Shown here: one piece after another, positions 53,313 to 61,168 of the stretch | Layout of the letters: the number at the start of each line of letters is the position of its first letter | Numbering within the stretch: position 1 is the first letter of the stretch | Source of the DNA: Bacilli bacterium | GTDB taxonomy: Bacteria; Bacillota_I; Bacilli_A; RF39; UBA660 | Direction: 5' to 3' | Assembly: GCA_017450205.1 (NCBI GenBank) | Contig: JAFSVF010000017.1 | Coordinates: 33,902 to 97,901 of the forward strand | DNA length: 64,000 nt | Position numbers and translations under genes: made by a program | Notes under the pieces: generated by a model | Database searches by the model: none | What the model saw: only the letters and a program-made list of their open reading frames with translations | What the model was told of the DNA's origin: nothing

Positions 53313-54114
53313 TAGTATTTACCCATTTACAACAGAAAATATTGCAGGTTACATGAAAGATTTAGATTTAACTGGTAAAAAAATAATCACAGTAACAGGT
53401 TCTTCAGATCATATTATTAATGCAATACTAAAAGGATGTAGAGATATAACAACATTCGATATAAATCCGTTAACTAAATATTATATGGATTTAAAATTAA
53501 AATGTATAGAAAAGTTATCATTTAATGATTTTTTAGATATCTTTTTATATAACACAAAGAATATAGATAGAGAATTTATAGAAAGACTAAATATTGATGA
53601 AGAGAGTAAAAACTTTTGGATTAATAATCTTGAAAAATATTCAAATAATTGGCAAAGTCTAAGAAAATCTAATATTTTTAATAATAAATATTTTAATCCC
53701 AAAAGTAAATTTTATGAAAATTTATATTTAGAAGAATCAAGCTATAACATAGTAGCAAATAATATTAAAAATACAAAAATTAAATTTATAAATAAGAATC
53801 TTATTGATTTAGATATAACTGAAAATTATGATTATATGTTTTTATCAAATATATCAGATTATTTAGATAAAATATATTTAAGTGTTAATTATTTGGAATG
53901 TTATCATGAGTTATTATTAGAGTTTTCAAAACATATAAAAATAATTTATTTTGCTTATCTATATGATATAGGTAACACTTCACCTAGAAGTCAAATTGAT
54001 AATTTAAAACTTGTTGATAACATTTTTAAAAACTATGATAAAATAGAAATCAAAAGTGCACTAGAACATGAAAAAAATAAAAAAGATGGTGTTCTAATAT
54101 TAGGGAGGAAATAA
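53299..54114 (+). CDS. SAM-binding Rossmann enzyme, BtaA-like
   Basis: A 271-residue protein with a SAM-type Rossmann core: KIITVTGSSDHIINAIL (motif I position), ITTFDINPLTKYYMDLKLK (acidic loop) and DYMFLSNISDYL (motif IV position). The block INPLTKYYMDLKLKCIEKL resembles BtaA/DUF3419 enzymes, which move the 3-amino-3-carboxypropyl group of SAM, but a methyl transfer is equally possible. ATG 53299 follows AAGG with 8 nt spacing and overlaps the upstream gene by 14 nt; a GTG 15 nt earlier is possible. Confidence 0.65.
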   Translation: MERFNSIYPFTTENIAGYMKDLDLTGKKIITVTGSSDHIINAILKGCRDITTFDINPLTKYYMDLKLKCIEKLSFNDFLDIFLYNTKNIDREFIERLNIDEESKNFWINNLEKYSNNWQSLRKSNIFNNKYFNPKSKFYENLYLEESSYNIVANNIKNTKIKFINKNLIDLDITENYDYMFLSNISDYLDKIYLSVNYLECYHELLLEFSKHIKIIYFAYLYDIGNTSPRSQIDNLKLVDNIFKNYDKIEIKSALEHEKNKKDGVLILGRK

Positions 54115-54116
54115 AA

Positions 54117-54596
54117 ATGTCAGAAAGTAGATCAAGTGAAAGCAGATCAGGTTATTCAAGTTCATATTCAAGTGAAAGCAGAAGCTCAGGAGAAAGTAGA
54201 TGGGGTTATACACCTTCATACTCATATGAAAGTAGAAATTCTAATGAAAGCAGAATGAGTTTTGCTCAATCTTATTCAAGCAAGAAATCAAATAATAATG
54301 TAAATAAATCAAGTGAGAAAACAGTAATTGATATTAAAAACAAGGAACAATATAATGTTTTAGAAGAAATTGATGAATTAATTGAAAAATACAATAATGA
54401 TGATCTTAAAGAAAAAAGTCAAAATGAAAAGATAAATAGTTTACGTAGTGATAGAAGACATAAATTAGAAGAATTAAAGGCACTTAGAAATTCTTTAGAA
54501 AAAGCACTTAAAGATGAAGCAGTAATTGAAAAACTTCAAGAAGAAAATGATGCATTAGATGAAGCTATCAAAAGTATTACAAGAAAAATGAAATAA
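54117..54596 (+). CDS. Ser-rich tandem-repeat protein, candidate modified precursor
   Basis: A 159-residue protein in two parts. Residues 2-54 are three tandem units of 17, 18 and 18 residues of the form xESRxS-xESRx(G/S)(Y/F)xxSYS. Residues 55-75 are a Ser/Asn/Lys linker, and residues 80-159 are a charged helical, probably coiled-coil domain (LEEIDELIEKYNNDD... LEELKALRNSLEKAL). There is no Cys. Placed between SAM enzymes and an ATP-grasp ligase with the strong RBS GGGAGG, it looks like a multi-core substrate with a C-terminal recognition domain. Alternatively it is a structural low-complexity protein. No family recognised. Confidence 0.75.
   Translation: MSESRSSESRSGYSSSYSSESRSSGESRWGYTPSYSYESRNSNESRMSFAQSYSSKKSNNNVNKSSEKTVIDIKNKEQYNVLEEIDELIEKYNNDDLKEKSQNEKINSLRSDRRHKLEELKALRNSLEKALKDEAVIEKLQEENDALDEAIKSITRKMK
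54120..54278 (+). repeat. Three in-frame tandem repeats (51/54/54 nt)
   Basis: DNA coding for residues 2-18, 19-36 and 37-54 of the Ser-rich protein. Each unit has GAAAGTAGA or GAAAGCAGA twice and ends in TCA after a TAT Tyr codon. Serine codons (TCA, AGT, AGC, TCT) vary between units, so the protein pattern is kept while the DNA drifts. Confidence 0.85.
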
Positions 54597-54625
54597 AAAT
54601 CTTTAAGAAGACGGAGTTGAAGAAA

Positions 54626-55666
54626 ATGCAAAATATTTATAAAAACTTGCATTCTAATCAAAAAATTTTAATATTTGAAATGTTAACTCGTGGAATAGAT
54701 GTAGAAGTAATAGATGAAAAATTAGAATTAATTAAAGCGTCATTCAACGGACATGAAGAACTTATTTATGATAGAGATTCATCTATTATGCCATATAATG
54801 TTTCAGTTTTAGCTGGTGACAAAGGTATAACAAAGCATATCTTAGAAAGTAAAGGTATAAGTGTTCCGATTGGTGAGTCATTTAATAATTGCAATGAAGA
54901 ATATATTTTAAAAGCATTTCATATAATTGATTCACCTGTAACAATAAAACCAACTTTTGGTTCACATGGGTATGATGTTTATACAGATTTAAAAACTGAT
55001 GATGATGTAATTGAGGCACTTGCTAAAATAATAAAAAATAGAGGATATAATACTAAAGTATTAATTGAAGAATATTATGCTGCAAAAGAGTATAGAGTAT
55101 TTGTTACTAAAAATAGAGATTATGCAGTTTTACATAGAGATCCTGCACATGTTTTTGGTAATGGTATTGATACAATCGAAGAACTTATAAAACTAGAAAA
55201 TTATCGAAGAATGCATCCAAGAACAAATGCCTTATGTGAAATACTTGTAGATAATGAAATGTATAATTATCTTTCTAAACATGGATTAAGTATGAATTAC
55301 ATTCCATCTCCTGGAGAAAAAGTATATTTAAGACCAAATTCTAATGTTGCTATGGGAGGAATATGTGAAGATTATACTGATAGAGTTCACCCAAGTGTAA
55401 TAGATATTGGAATGAATGTTTTAAAAGCATTTCCAGGGCTTCCTTATGTCGGAATTGATTATATGACAAATAATATTGAAGAAGAACAAAATGAAGATAC
55501 TTATAGAATTATAGAAATAAATACTATTCCTGGTGTACATATGCATTTTAGACCAGCATTAGGAAAATCACAAAATATTGCAAAATATATGGTTGATTTA
55601 ATTTTCCCAGAAACAAAAGAAAAGAGTGAAGACAATGGAAAACAAAAATCTCTTAAAAAATTCTAA
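54626..55666 (+). CDS. ATP-grasp ligase, cyanophycin synthetase / GshF type
   Basis: A 346-residue ATP-grasp protein. SVLAGDKGITKHILESKGIS, IKPTFGSHGYDVY, IEEYYAAKEYRVFV, GGICEDYTDRVHP, PGLPYVGIDYM and RIIEINTIPGVHMH follow the order of the ligase part of cyanophycin synthetase and of GshF, which join an amino acid to a carboxylate via an acyl phosphate. The N-terminal 60 residues replace the usual partner domain. In this operon it may form an amide, ester or amino-acid adduct on the repeat protein. CGGAG precedes ATG 54626. Confidence 0.85.
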   Translation: MQNIYKNLHSNQKILIFEMLTRGIDVEVIDEKLELIKASFNGHEELIYDRDSSIMPYNVSVLAGDKGITKHILESKGISVPIGESFNNCNEEYILKAFHIIDSPVTIKPTFGSHGYDVYTDLKTDDDVIEALAKIIKNRGYNTKVLIEEYYAAKEYRVFVTKNRDYAVLHRDPAHVFGNGIDTIEELIKLENYRRMHPRTNALCEILVDNEMYNYLSKHGLSMNYIPSPGEKVYLRPNSNVAMGGICEDYTDRVHPSVIDIGMNVLKAFPGLPYVGIDYMTNNIEEEQNEDTYRIIEINTIPGVHMHFRPALGKSQNIAKYMVDLIFPETKEKSEDNGKQKSLKKF

Positions 55667-56312
55667 TGCATATTATAAAGATAATGATTATTATGAAATC
55701 TTTAGTATCGCAGAAGATGGTGAACAAAAGGTTCAAGAATATTTAAAAGAATTATCTAAAGATAAAATTGTTTTAGATGCTGGTTGTGGAACAGGTAAGT
55801 TCTTACCATCAATTGAAAGTGTTTCAAAAAAATATATTGGATTAGATTTATCAAGTGATCAATTATCTAAAGCAAAACTAAAAACAAAGAAGAATTCTTT
55901 ATTTATTAATTCATCATTAGAAAAAATAGATTTAGAAGATAATTCAGTAGATTTAATAATATCTACATGGGTTTTAGGAACTATAACTAACATTGATGAA
56001 AGAAATAAGTGTTTAAATGAATTAAAACGAGTATTAAAACAAAATGGTGAAATAATATTAGTTGAGAATGATGAAAATAGTGAATTTGAAGAAATAAGAA
56101 ATAGAACTAAAGACTCAAGAACAAAAGATTATAATAATTGGATCCTTTCAAATCAATTTAAAGTTGATAAAAGAATTGATACATATTTTAATTTTAATTC
56201 TTTAGAAAAAGCAAAGGAATGTTTTAAAGTTATATATGGTGAATCTATTGCGAATAAAATAAACAATAAAAATATTAAACATAAAATAATAATATTCAGT
56301 TATAATAAGTAA
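55635..56312 (+). CDS. Class I SAM-dependent methyltransferase
   Basis: A 225-residue methyltransferase. Motif I VLDAGCGTGKFL is near residue 47, IGLDLSSDQL is the acidic loop, and NSVDLIISTWVLGTI plus ELKRVLKQNGEIILVEN complete the UbiE/Methyltransf_11-like core. It probably methylates O or N atoms of a small molecule or peptide. ATG 55635 overlaps the ATP-grasp gene by 32 nt, with only a weak RBS, so translation is likely coupled. Confidence 0.88.
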   Translation: MENKNLLKNSNAYYKDNDYYEIFSIAEDGEQKVQEYLKELSKDKIVLDAGCGTGKFLPSIESVSKKYIGLDLSSDQLSKAKLKTKKNSLFINSSLEKIDLEDNSVDLIISTWVLGTITNIDERNKCLNELKRVLKQNGEIILVENDENSEFEEIRNRTKDSRTKDYNNWILSNQFKVDKRIDTYFNFNSLEKAKECFKVIYGESIANKINNKNIKHKIIIFSYNK

Positions 56313-56335
56313 TATATAGTTTAAATGGAGGATGT

Positions 56336-56941
56336 ATGAATATAGATGACAAAATAAAAAGAGTTCAAGAAAACCAAGAAAAGAATTATGTTTATGTTTC
56401 ACCAAGAATGTTTACTAATGGTGCAAGATTAGCTACTAATTTAAAAAGTTTAAATCTTTTTGATAACATGAATGAAAATACTAAAAATTTTGCTGAAGAT
56501 AAAATAGTTAATCTTATATCAAGTGCAAATATAAATGATCAAGAAATAAGTGAAGAATTGAGATTTAATTTAATATTTCAAGGAACAATATTTGATTTAC
56601 CAGATGATTTAGGTAATCCAATTGATTTTATATTAAATAATAGAGAAAGAATCGTGGCTGTCTATAAATATGTAGAAAGTACAGAAGAAAGAGAATTCTA
56701 TTTAAAATATCCACGTACTGAAACATATTATAATTATGGCTACTTATATATTAGTCTTGATGAATTATTAAAAGAATTTGAAGAAAAAGGTATTAGTTAC
56801 AAAATAGATGCAAAAGATGATATGGCTGGATATATACGTACGGCATATAGAGATGACACTGAAACTAAGTTTGTAATAAGCTATAATCCTAAAAAAGAAA
56901 ATAATAATGAAAGTAAAAAAACTCGTTTACTTAGACCATAA
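56336..56941 (+). CDS. Unknown protein at the end of the radical SAM operon
   Basis: A 201-residue soluble protein. The N-terminal half is helical with YVSPRMFTNGARLATNL; the second half has aromatic beta strands (FYLKYPRTETYYNYGYLYIS) and a basic end KKTRLLRP. No family recognised. It could be a substrate-binding or immunity factor; nothing decides. GGAGG lies 5-6 nt before ATG 56336, and a terminator overlaps its stop. Confidence 0.55.
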   Translation: MNIDDKIKRVQENQEKNYVYVSPRMFTNGARLATNLKSLNLFDNMNENTKNFAEDKIVNLISSANINDQEISEELRFNLIFQGTIFDLPDDLGNPIDFILNNRERIVAVYKYVESTEEREFYLKYPRTETYYNYGYLYISLDELLKEFEEKGISYKIDAKDDMAGYIRTAYRDDTETKFVISYNPKKENNNESKKTRLLRP

Positions 56942-56969
56942 AGGAAGTTAGTATAATCTTCCTTTTTAT
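56941..56969 (+). terminator. Terminator of the radical SAM operon
   Basis: AAGGAAG (56941-56947) pairs with CTTCCTT (56958-56964), then TTTATTT. Confidence 0.8.
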
Positions 56970-56989
56970 TTATAAAATATAAACTAAAA

Positions 56990-57090
56990 AAGAACTATTT
57001 TTAGTTCGATTAATTTCAAATGAAGCAATTGTGTATTTCATTTGATAAACATTTTATTACAAATGTAATGAGATAATGTTCAATTACATA
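56990..57090 (+). repeat. Structured repeat element, copy 1
   Basis: A ~100 nt element found again at 58162. It starts with hairpin GAACTA/TAGTTC (56992/57002), then a 24 nt near-identical core (57013-57036), then TTCATT/AATGAG (57037/57067) and a CAATTACAT end. Compared with copy 2 the hairpin stem is different yet still paired. Confidence 0.75.
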
Positions 57091-57185
57091 CTCATTAAAA
57101 CACATATTTTTGAAATTTATATCAATTTATTGTAAATAAATAATTTTTGACTTATAAAAATTAATCACTTAGGGAGGTTTTGATA

Positions 57186-58097
57186 ATGGGAAAAACGACA
57201 GTTTATAATTCTTGGCAATTAGAAGAATTATTAGAAAAAAAATATGGTGAAAGATTTGAAGCTGATTTTCTTTCTTCTTTAATGGGTGGTGTGTCTGGTT
57301 CTTTTGATTCTAAAAGATTTCATATAACTTTTAAAGGTGGAGAGTATTTATTAATCTCTACATCAGCTGATGGAAGAGCAGTTTTAGAAGAATTATTACC
57401 AACTTTAACAGAAGTTATGGGAAATGAAAATCCTATTTGTAGTTATGATTTACAAAGTTCAGGAATTGAAAAAAAGGATGCTGAACCTACAATAGAATGG
57501 GATATAGTTGCACCACAAGATAGAATTAAAGAAATAGTTAATGGTAGAGCTTTTTCTGATGGAGCAAAAATTCTTAACTTAAAATTATATAACGGAAAAG
57601 ATGTTTCTGATTATTTAGAAAGTGAACAAGAAAAAGAAGATAGAATTAAGAATGCAAGAATTTATGGTATAGATCCAGGAAGTATTTCTGATGCAGAAAT
57701 AATCAATAATTTAAGTGAAGTTGATTTATATTTCATGATTGACGCTATGGGTGCTCATATTTGGAGATGTAAACATGATATGGGACATGGAATAATACCT
57801 GAAATTGACTTAACTGAAGAGCAATATGCTTTAGAATATATGGTATATCAAACAACAAGATTCGGTGTAGAATTACCAGAACCTGAAATTGATAAACATA
57901 TTACTGCCACACCATCTTACAACGCATGGTATAAATTCTATTCTAATCATTTTAAGGATGTTCTTACTGATGAACAATGGAATGCATTCCAACAAGCGCA
58001 AAGAGAAGGACAAGATACATCAGCATTTATGCCTAGTGGACATTGGACAGATTTATTAGAAAAACCTGTGCAAAAAAGTTTAAAACCACAAAAATAA
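57186..58097 (+). CDS. Orphan protein of unknown function
   Basis: A 303-residue soluble protein. The first 100 residues are alpha/beta (HITFKGGEYLLISTSADGRA), the middle is acidic and helical, and DAMGAHIWRCKHDMGHG offers a His/Cys cluster that might bind metal. No family recognised. GGGAGG precedes ATG 57186 by 8 nt. It stands alone between two copies of a structured repeat element with its own terminator, suggesting a mobile or horizontally gained unit. Trp and His are more frequent than in neighbouring genes. Confidence 0.6.
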   Translation: MGKTTVYNSWQLEELLEKKYGERFEADFLSSLMGGVSGSFDSKRFHITFKGGEYLLISTSADGRAVLEELLPTLTEVMGNENPICSYDLQSSGIEKKDAEPTIEWDIVAPQDRIKEIVNGRAFSDGAKILNLKLYNGKDVSDYLESEQEKEDRIKNARIYGIDPGSISDAEIINNLSEVDLYFMIDAMGAHIWRCKHDMGHGIIPEIDLTEEQYALEYMVYQTTRFGVELPEPEIDKHITATPSYNAWYKFYSNHFKDVLTDEQWNAFQQAQREGQDTSAFMPSGHWTDLLEKPVQKSLKPQK

Positions 58098-58110
58098 TTA
58101 TTTTTACTTA

Positions 58111-58145
58111 AAAGGACGACTTATAAATAATAGTCGTCCTTTTTG
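58111..58145 (+). terminator. Intrinsic terminator
   Basis: AAAGGACGACT (58111-58121) pairs with AGTCGTCCTTT (58132-58142), then TTTG. Confidence 0.85.
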
Positions 58146-58161
58146 TTTGATAAATAATAAA

Positions 58162-58260
58162 AACGTCGATTAGTTCGACGCTTATTTCAAATGGAGCAAT
58201 TGTGTATCTCGTTTGAGAAACAATTACCGACAAATGTAACGAGATAAAACTCAATTACAT
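58162..58260 (+). repeat. Structured repeat element, copy 2
   Basis: Second copy, same orientation as 56990. Hairpin CGTCGA/TCGACG (58164/58175), the shared core at 58184-58207 (23 of 24 bases identical), then CTCGTT/AACGAG (58208/58238). Versus copy 1 one internal pair changes A-U to G-C and the 5' hairpin changes completely while remaining paired. Confidence 0.75.
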
Positions 58261-58305
58261 TTTAAATATATCACATTATAGGGAAAGAGTAAATACTAGT
58301 GCTAT

Positions 58306-58863
58306 TTATTCTTCTTCAATAGCACCTTTATATATTTTAAAATATTTATTTTTGTTTTTTTCATTCTTATAATTTAACTTTAAAAAAATATTTTTATTAG
58401 TTAATTGACCAGCAAACTCTTTAGGAATTTCGGCACTTAAAATAATGTTAACAGTTTCCTTTCCATTAAAATTAAATACAGTTGTTTGATCAACTGTTAT
58501 ACATCTGGAAACAATTCTTCTAGTTTCTTCATCGTTTACTGGAATAGATGTTAATAGTTTTTTATTCTCATATACTTCAATTTTTAAATCTCTCATTATT
58601 TTTGGTAATTCACTCGTGTTATAAATATCTAATGTGAATTGAAACCTATAACTCTCAATTTCTTGTCCGTATTTTTTATCTTTGGTTGGACCATAATGTT
58701 TTTCCTTAGATTCATACCAATATTCCCCATTATAATCCATTAAATAGAATTTTAATCTTCCTTTTTTATGCAAAATATCAGTAATAATTAAAGTTGTTGC
58801 ACTACCTAGTATTGCACCAAATATTCCTTCAAAGTCTTTAATAAAATTAATAAAAGTTTCCAT
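58306..58863 (-). CDS. Membrane-anchored protein of unknown function
   Basis: A 185-residue protein with an N-terminal hydrophobic segment (IFGAILGSATTLIITDIL) and a cytoplasmic or external beta-rich domain (YRFQFTLDIYNTSELPKIMRDL), like small immunoglobulin-type or phage-associated accessory proteins. No family recognised. ATG 58863 follows GGTGAT; the GTG four codons upstream lies in that RBS. It is convergent to the upstream orphan gene. Confidence 0.55.
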   Translation of the reverse strand: METFINFIKDFEGIFGAILGSATTLIITDILHKKGRLKFYLMDYNGEYWYESKEKHYGPTKDKKYGQEIESYRFQFTLDIYNTSELPKIMRDLKIEVYENKKLLTSIPVNDEETRRIVSRCITVDQTTVFNFNGKETVNIILSAEIPKEFAGQLTNKNIFLKLNYKNEKNKNKYFKIYKGAIEEE

Positions 58864-58976
58864 AAAAATCACCAATAATATTATATCATAAAATTAATTC
58901 TTTCTTTAAATGATAAAATTGATAAAAAGCCCAGTGGGCTGAACATTTTTGGAACATTATTAGTAATGTCAAATTT

Positions 58977-59201
58977 GTCCCACACTTCGTCCCATTACTT
59001 TTGCTTATAAAATAAGGAAATTCAACAAACATAATCCCACAATAGTGGGACAATTTTGCATGTGCAAAATAAGTTTGATATCACACAAAGTCCTTATTTT
59101 TTAAGACTTTGTTTAATGTGTTGATATCAATTACTTATGCTCTTGCTAGATTGTTCAATAAATTTCACAATTTTGTGGGCTTAATTGTCACATTTGTGGG
59201 A
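58977..59201 (+). ncRNA. Structured RNA element, left copy (plus)
   Basis: The 417 nt gap 58864-59280 holds a structured element with a sister on the minus strand at 62132-62335. In order: closing strand CCCACA (58979) with TGTGGG (59174); CTTAT/ATAAG hairpin (59004-59016); variable hairpin TCCCAC/GTGGGA (59035/59045); constant hairpin TTTTGCA-TG-TGCAAAA (59054-59069); ATAAG (59069) pairing with CTTAT (59134) around a long variable hairpin GATATCACAC/GTGTTGATATC (59077/59118); constant CTTATGCTCTTGC (59134-59146). GTCCCA occurs twice, 12 nt apart, at the 5' side. Confidence 0.75.
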
Positions 59202-59280
59202 TTTTATTGTATTTTGAAATTAAGTAATGTAATAAACTAAAAAATTCATAAATATGGTATAATTAATTATAGGTGGTTAT

Positions 59281-60036
59281 ATGGGATTAGATAGTAATTT
59301 AATCGTTAAAAAGATTTCATTGGATAGAGATAAGATTGAATCTTTTGATAAATATCCTTTTAATATTGAAGTTGTAAAAAATTTTTCTGAATTAAATTTT
59401 GATTCCCAAGTAACTTTTTTTGTAGGAGAGAACGGAATTGGTAAATCTACATTTATAGAAGCAATTGCTGTTGCTTTAGGATTGCCTGCTGAAGGTGGAA
59501 CTGAAAACTTTAGGTATGAAACTAATAATACAACATCAGAGTTATCTGATTATTTAAGAATTGCTTCATACAACAAAGCTAAAATGAAGTTCTTTTTAAG
59601 AGCAGAAAGTTTTTATAACTTTTCTTCTGAAGTTGAAAGATTAGTTAAAGAAGATCATTTCTATACATTATATGGTTCTTATGGAGGTAATCTTCATGAA
59701 TGTTCACATGGTGAATCATTTATTAAATTAGTTCAAAATAGATTTACTGATCATGGACTATATATATTAGATGAACCAGAAGCCGCTTTGTCTCCACAAA
59801 GACAATTATCTTTATTATGTTTAATTGATCAACTAGTTAAAGAAGGAAGTCAATTTATAATTGCAACTCATTCGCCAATTTTGATTAGTTACAGAGATGG
59901 TAAGATACTTGATTTAAATAATAATTTTAAAGAAGTTAAATATGAAGATACAGATATCTATTCTTTATATAGAATGTATTTAGATGATGCTGAAGGAATG
60001 CAACATAGATTATTTGATGAACAAGAGGGTGATTAA
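59281..60036 (+). CDS. AAA/ABC-type ATPase (COG3910-like)
   Basis: A 251-residue stand-alone ABC-fold ATPase of the predicted-ATPase COG3910 type. Walker A FFVGENGIGKST is near residue 50, the signature reads CSHGESF, Walker B is LYILDEPEAAL, and the switch His is in ATHSPIL. It lacks membrane partners and is distinct from transporters; relatives occur in DNA-repair and defence settings and as single genes. AGGTGG precedes ATG. The HD gene begins directly after its stop. Confidence 0.85.
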   Translation: MGLDSNLIVKKISLDRDKIESFDKYPFNIEVVKNFSELNFDSQVTFFVGENGIGKSTFIEAIAVALGLPAEGGTENFRYETNNTTSELSDYLRIASYNKAKMKFFLRAESFYNFSSEVERLVKEDHFYTLYGSYGGNLHECSHGESFIKLVQNRFTDHGLYILDEPEAALSPQRQLSLLCLIDQLVKEGSQFIIATHSPILISYRDGKILDLNNNFKEVKYEDTDIYSLYRMYLDDAEGMQHRLFDEQEGD

Positions 60037-60648
60037 ATGAGATTATCAAGTGAAGAAGCGTTAAAAATATTAAATTCATTTATTGGAACAACTAGAGATG
60101 ATATTTGGATTACTCATTCTAAATGTGTTGGAGATAGTGCAGGGAAAATTGCTAAAGCATTAAATTTGGATGAAGATTATGCGAAAGCTTTAGGATACAT
60201 TCATGACATTGGAAAGAAATATGGATGGAATAATTATGAGGGCGTTTTACCTCATGCAATAAATGGATATAAATATATTAAAGAACTTGGATATGATGAA
60301 GAATATGCTGGTATTTGTATAAAACATTCATTTTTAAACAATGATATAAATTGTTTAGCAAACGATAGAGATTACACAGATTCTAGTGATGAAAATTATG
60401 AATTTATTAAAAAATATATTGCTAAAGAATATTCTATATATGATAAAATTATTTGTTTATGTGATTTAATGTGTAAGGATCATATTATGACTATTGATAA
60501 ACGATTAAATGATTTATTATCAAGACATGGAATATATAAAAATAGTCAATACCATATTCTTGAAACTAACAAATTAAAAAAATATTTTGATGATATGTTA
60601 GGGTATAATTTATATAACTTATTTCCAGAAATTAAGAATAATTTATGA
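60037..60648 (+). CDS. HD-domain phosphohydrolase
   Basis: A 203-residue HD protein. The metal site is His in WITHSKCVGDSA, the HD pair in YIHDIGKKYG, and Asp in IICLCDLMCKD; VLPHAINGY and CIKHSF offer further His. Such proteins hydrolyse nucleotides or cyclic nucleotides. GAGGGTGA lies before ATG. It ends in TGA, rare in this window. Coupled to the ATPase gene. Confidence 0.85.
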   Translation: MRLSSEEALKILNSFIGTTRDDIWITHSKCVGDSAGKIAKALNLDEDYAKALGYIHDIGKKYGWNNYEGVLPHAINGYKYIKELGYDEEYAGICIKHSFLNNDINCLANDRDYTDSSDENYEFIKKYIAKEYSIYDKIICLCDLMCKDHIMTIDKRLNDLLSRHGIYKNSQYHILETNKLKKYFDDMLGYNLYNLFPEIKNNL

Positions 60649-60667
60649 TTTTTAAGTAGGTGAAGAT

Positions 60668-61156
60668 ATGAATAAGGATTTAAATAATATAAAAGTAGTT
60701 ATATTTGATTTTGATGATACATTAGCAATTCATAGAGATAGAGATTTCTTAAAACATCGCAACGAAAGTGAAGATAAAAGATTAGGTTATTATTTAAATG
60801 CATATGAAAATCCTGATACTTTCTATGAAGAAATTGAACAATGTGATAGATCAGAAAACTTATATAATTTTATAAATGAATTAAGAAATAAGAATATTAA
60901 GATGTATGCTTTATCTGGAATGAAATTTTCATTTCATTTTAAAGCAAAACAAAACTTTATCAATAAACATTACGGAGATGATATTGAACTAGTATCAGCT
61001 GGTAATCAGCAATTAAAATTGGACGGAATTAAAATAATTCAAAAACATAATAAATGTGAATTAAATGAAATATTATTTATTGAAGATTTAGAAGATACTA
61101 TTAATTATTTAAAAAGTAATGGTGTAAATGCTATTAATGTTAATGAAATAAGATAA
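60668..61156 (+). CDS. HAD-superfamily hydrolase
   Basis: A 162-residue HAD-fold protein: motif I VVIFDFDDTLAIH near residue 10 with the nucleophile Asp, motif II ALSGM, a Lys region (SAGNQQLKLDG) and motif III ILFIEDLEDTI. It has a small cap. Substrate unknown; it probably acts as a phosphatase with the neighbouring HD protein. GTAGGTGA precedes ATG. Confidence 0.85.
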   Translation: MNKDLNNIKVVIFDFDDTLAIHRDRDFLKHRNESEDKRLGYYLNAYENPDTFYEEIEQCDRSENLYNFINELRNKNIKMYALSGMKFSFHFKAKQNFINKHYGDDIELVSAGNQQLKLDGIKIIQKHNKCELNEILFIEDLEDTINYLKSNGVNAINVNEIR

Positions 61157-61168
61157 AGGAGAAACAAG

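Noticed and set aside
54120..54278. Short tandem repeats as a CRISPR array
   Set aside because: The repeats are in frame, have no unique spacers and code for a regular peptide pattern.
58306..58863. 58306-58863 as part of the 59.3 kb cassette
   Set aside because: It is on the opposite strand and lies outside the left structured element.
60646..60648. TGA read as tryptophan (genetic code 4)
   Set aside because: Trp is encoded by TGG in many conserved genes, and genes end at TGA where homologs are expected to end; read-through would add only a few residues.
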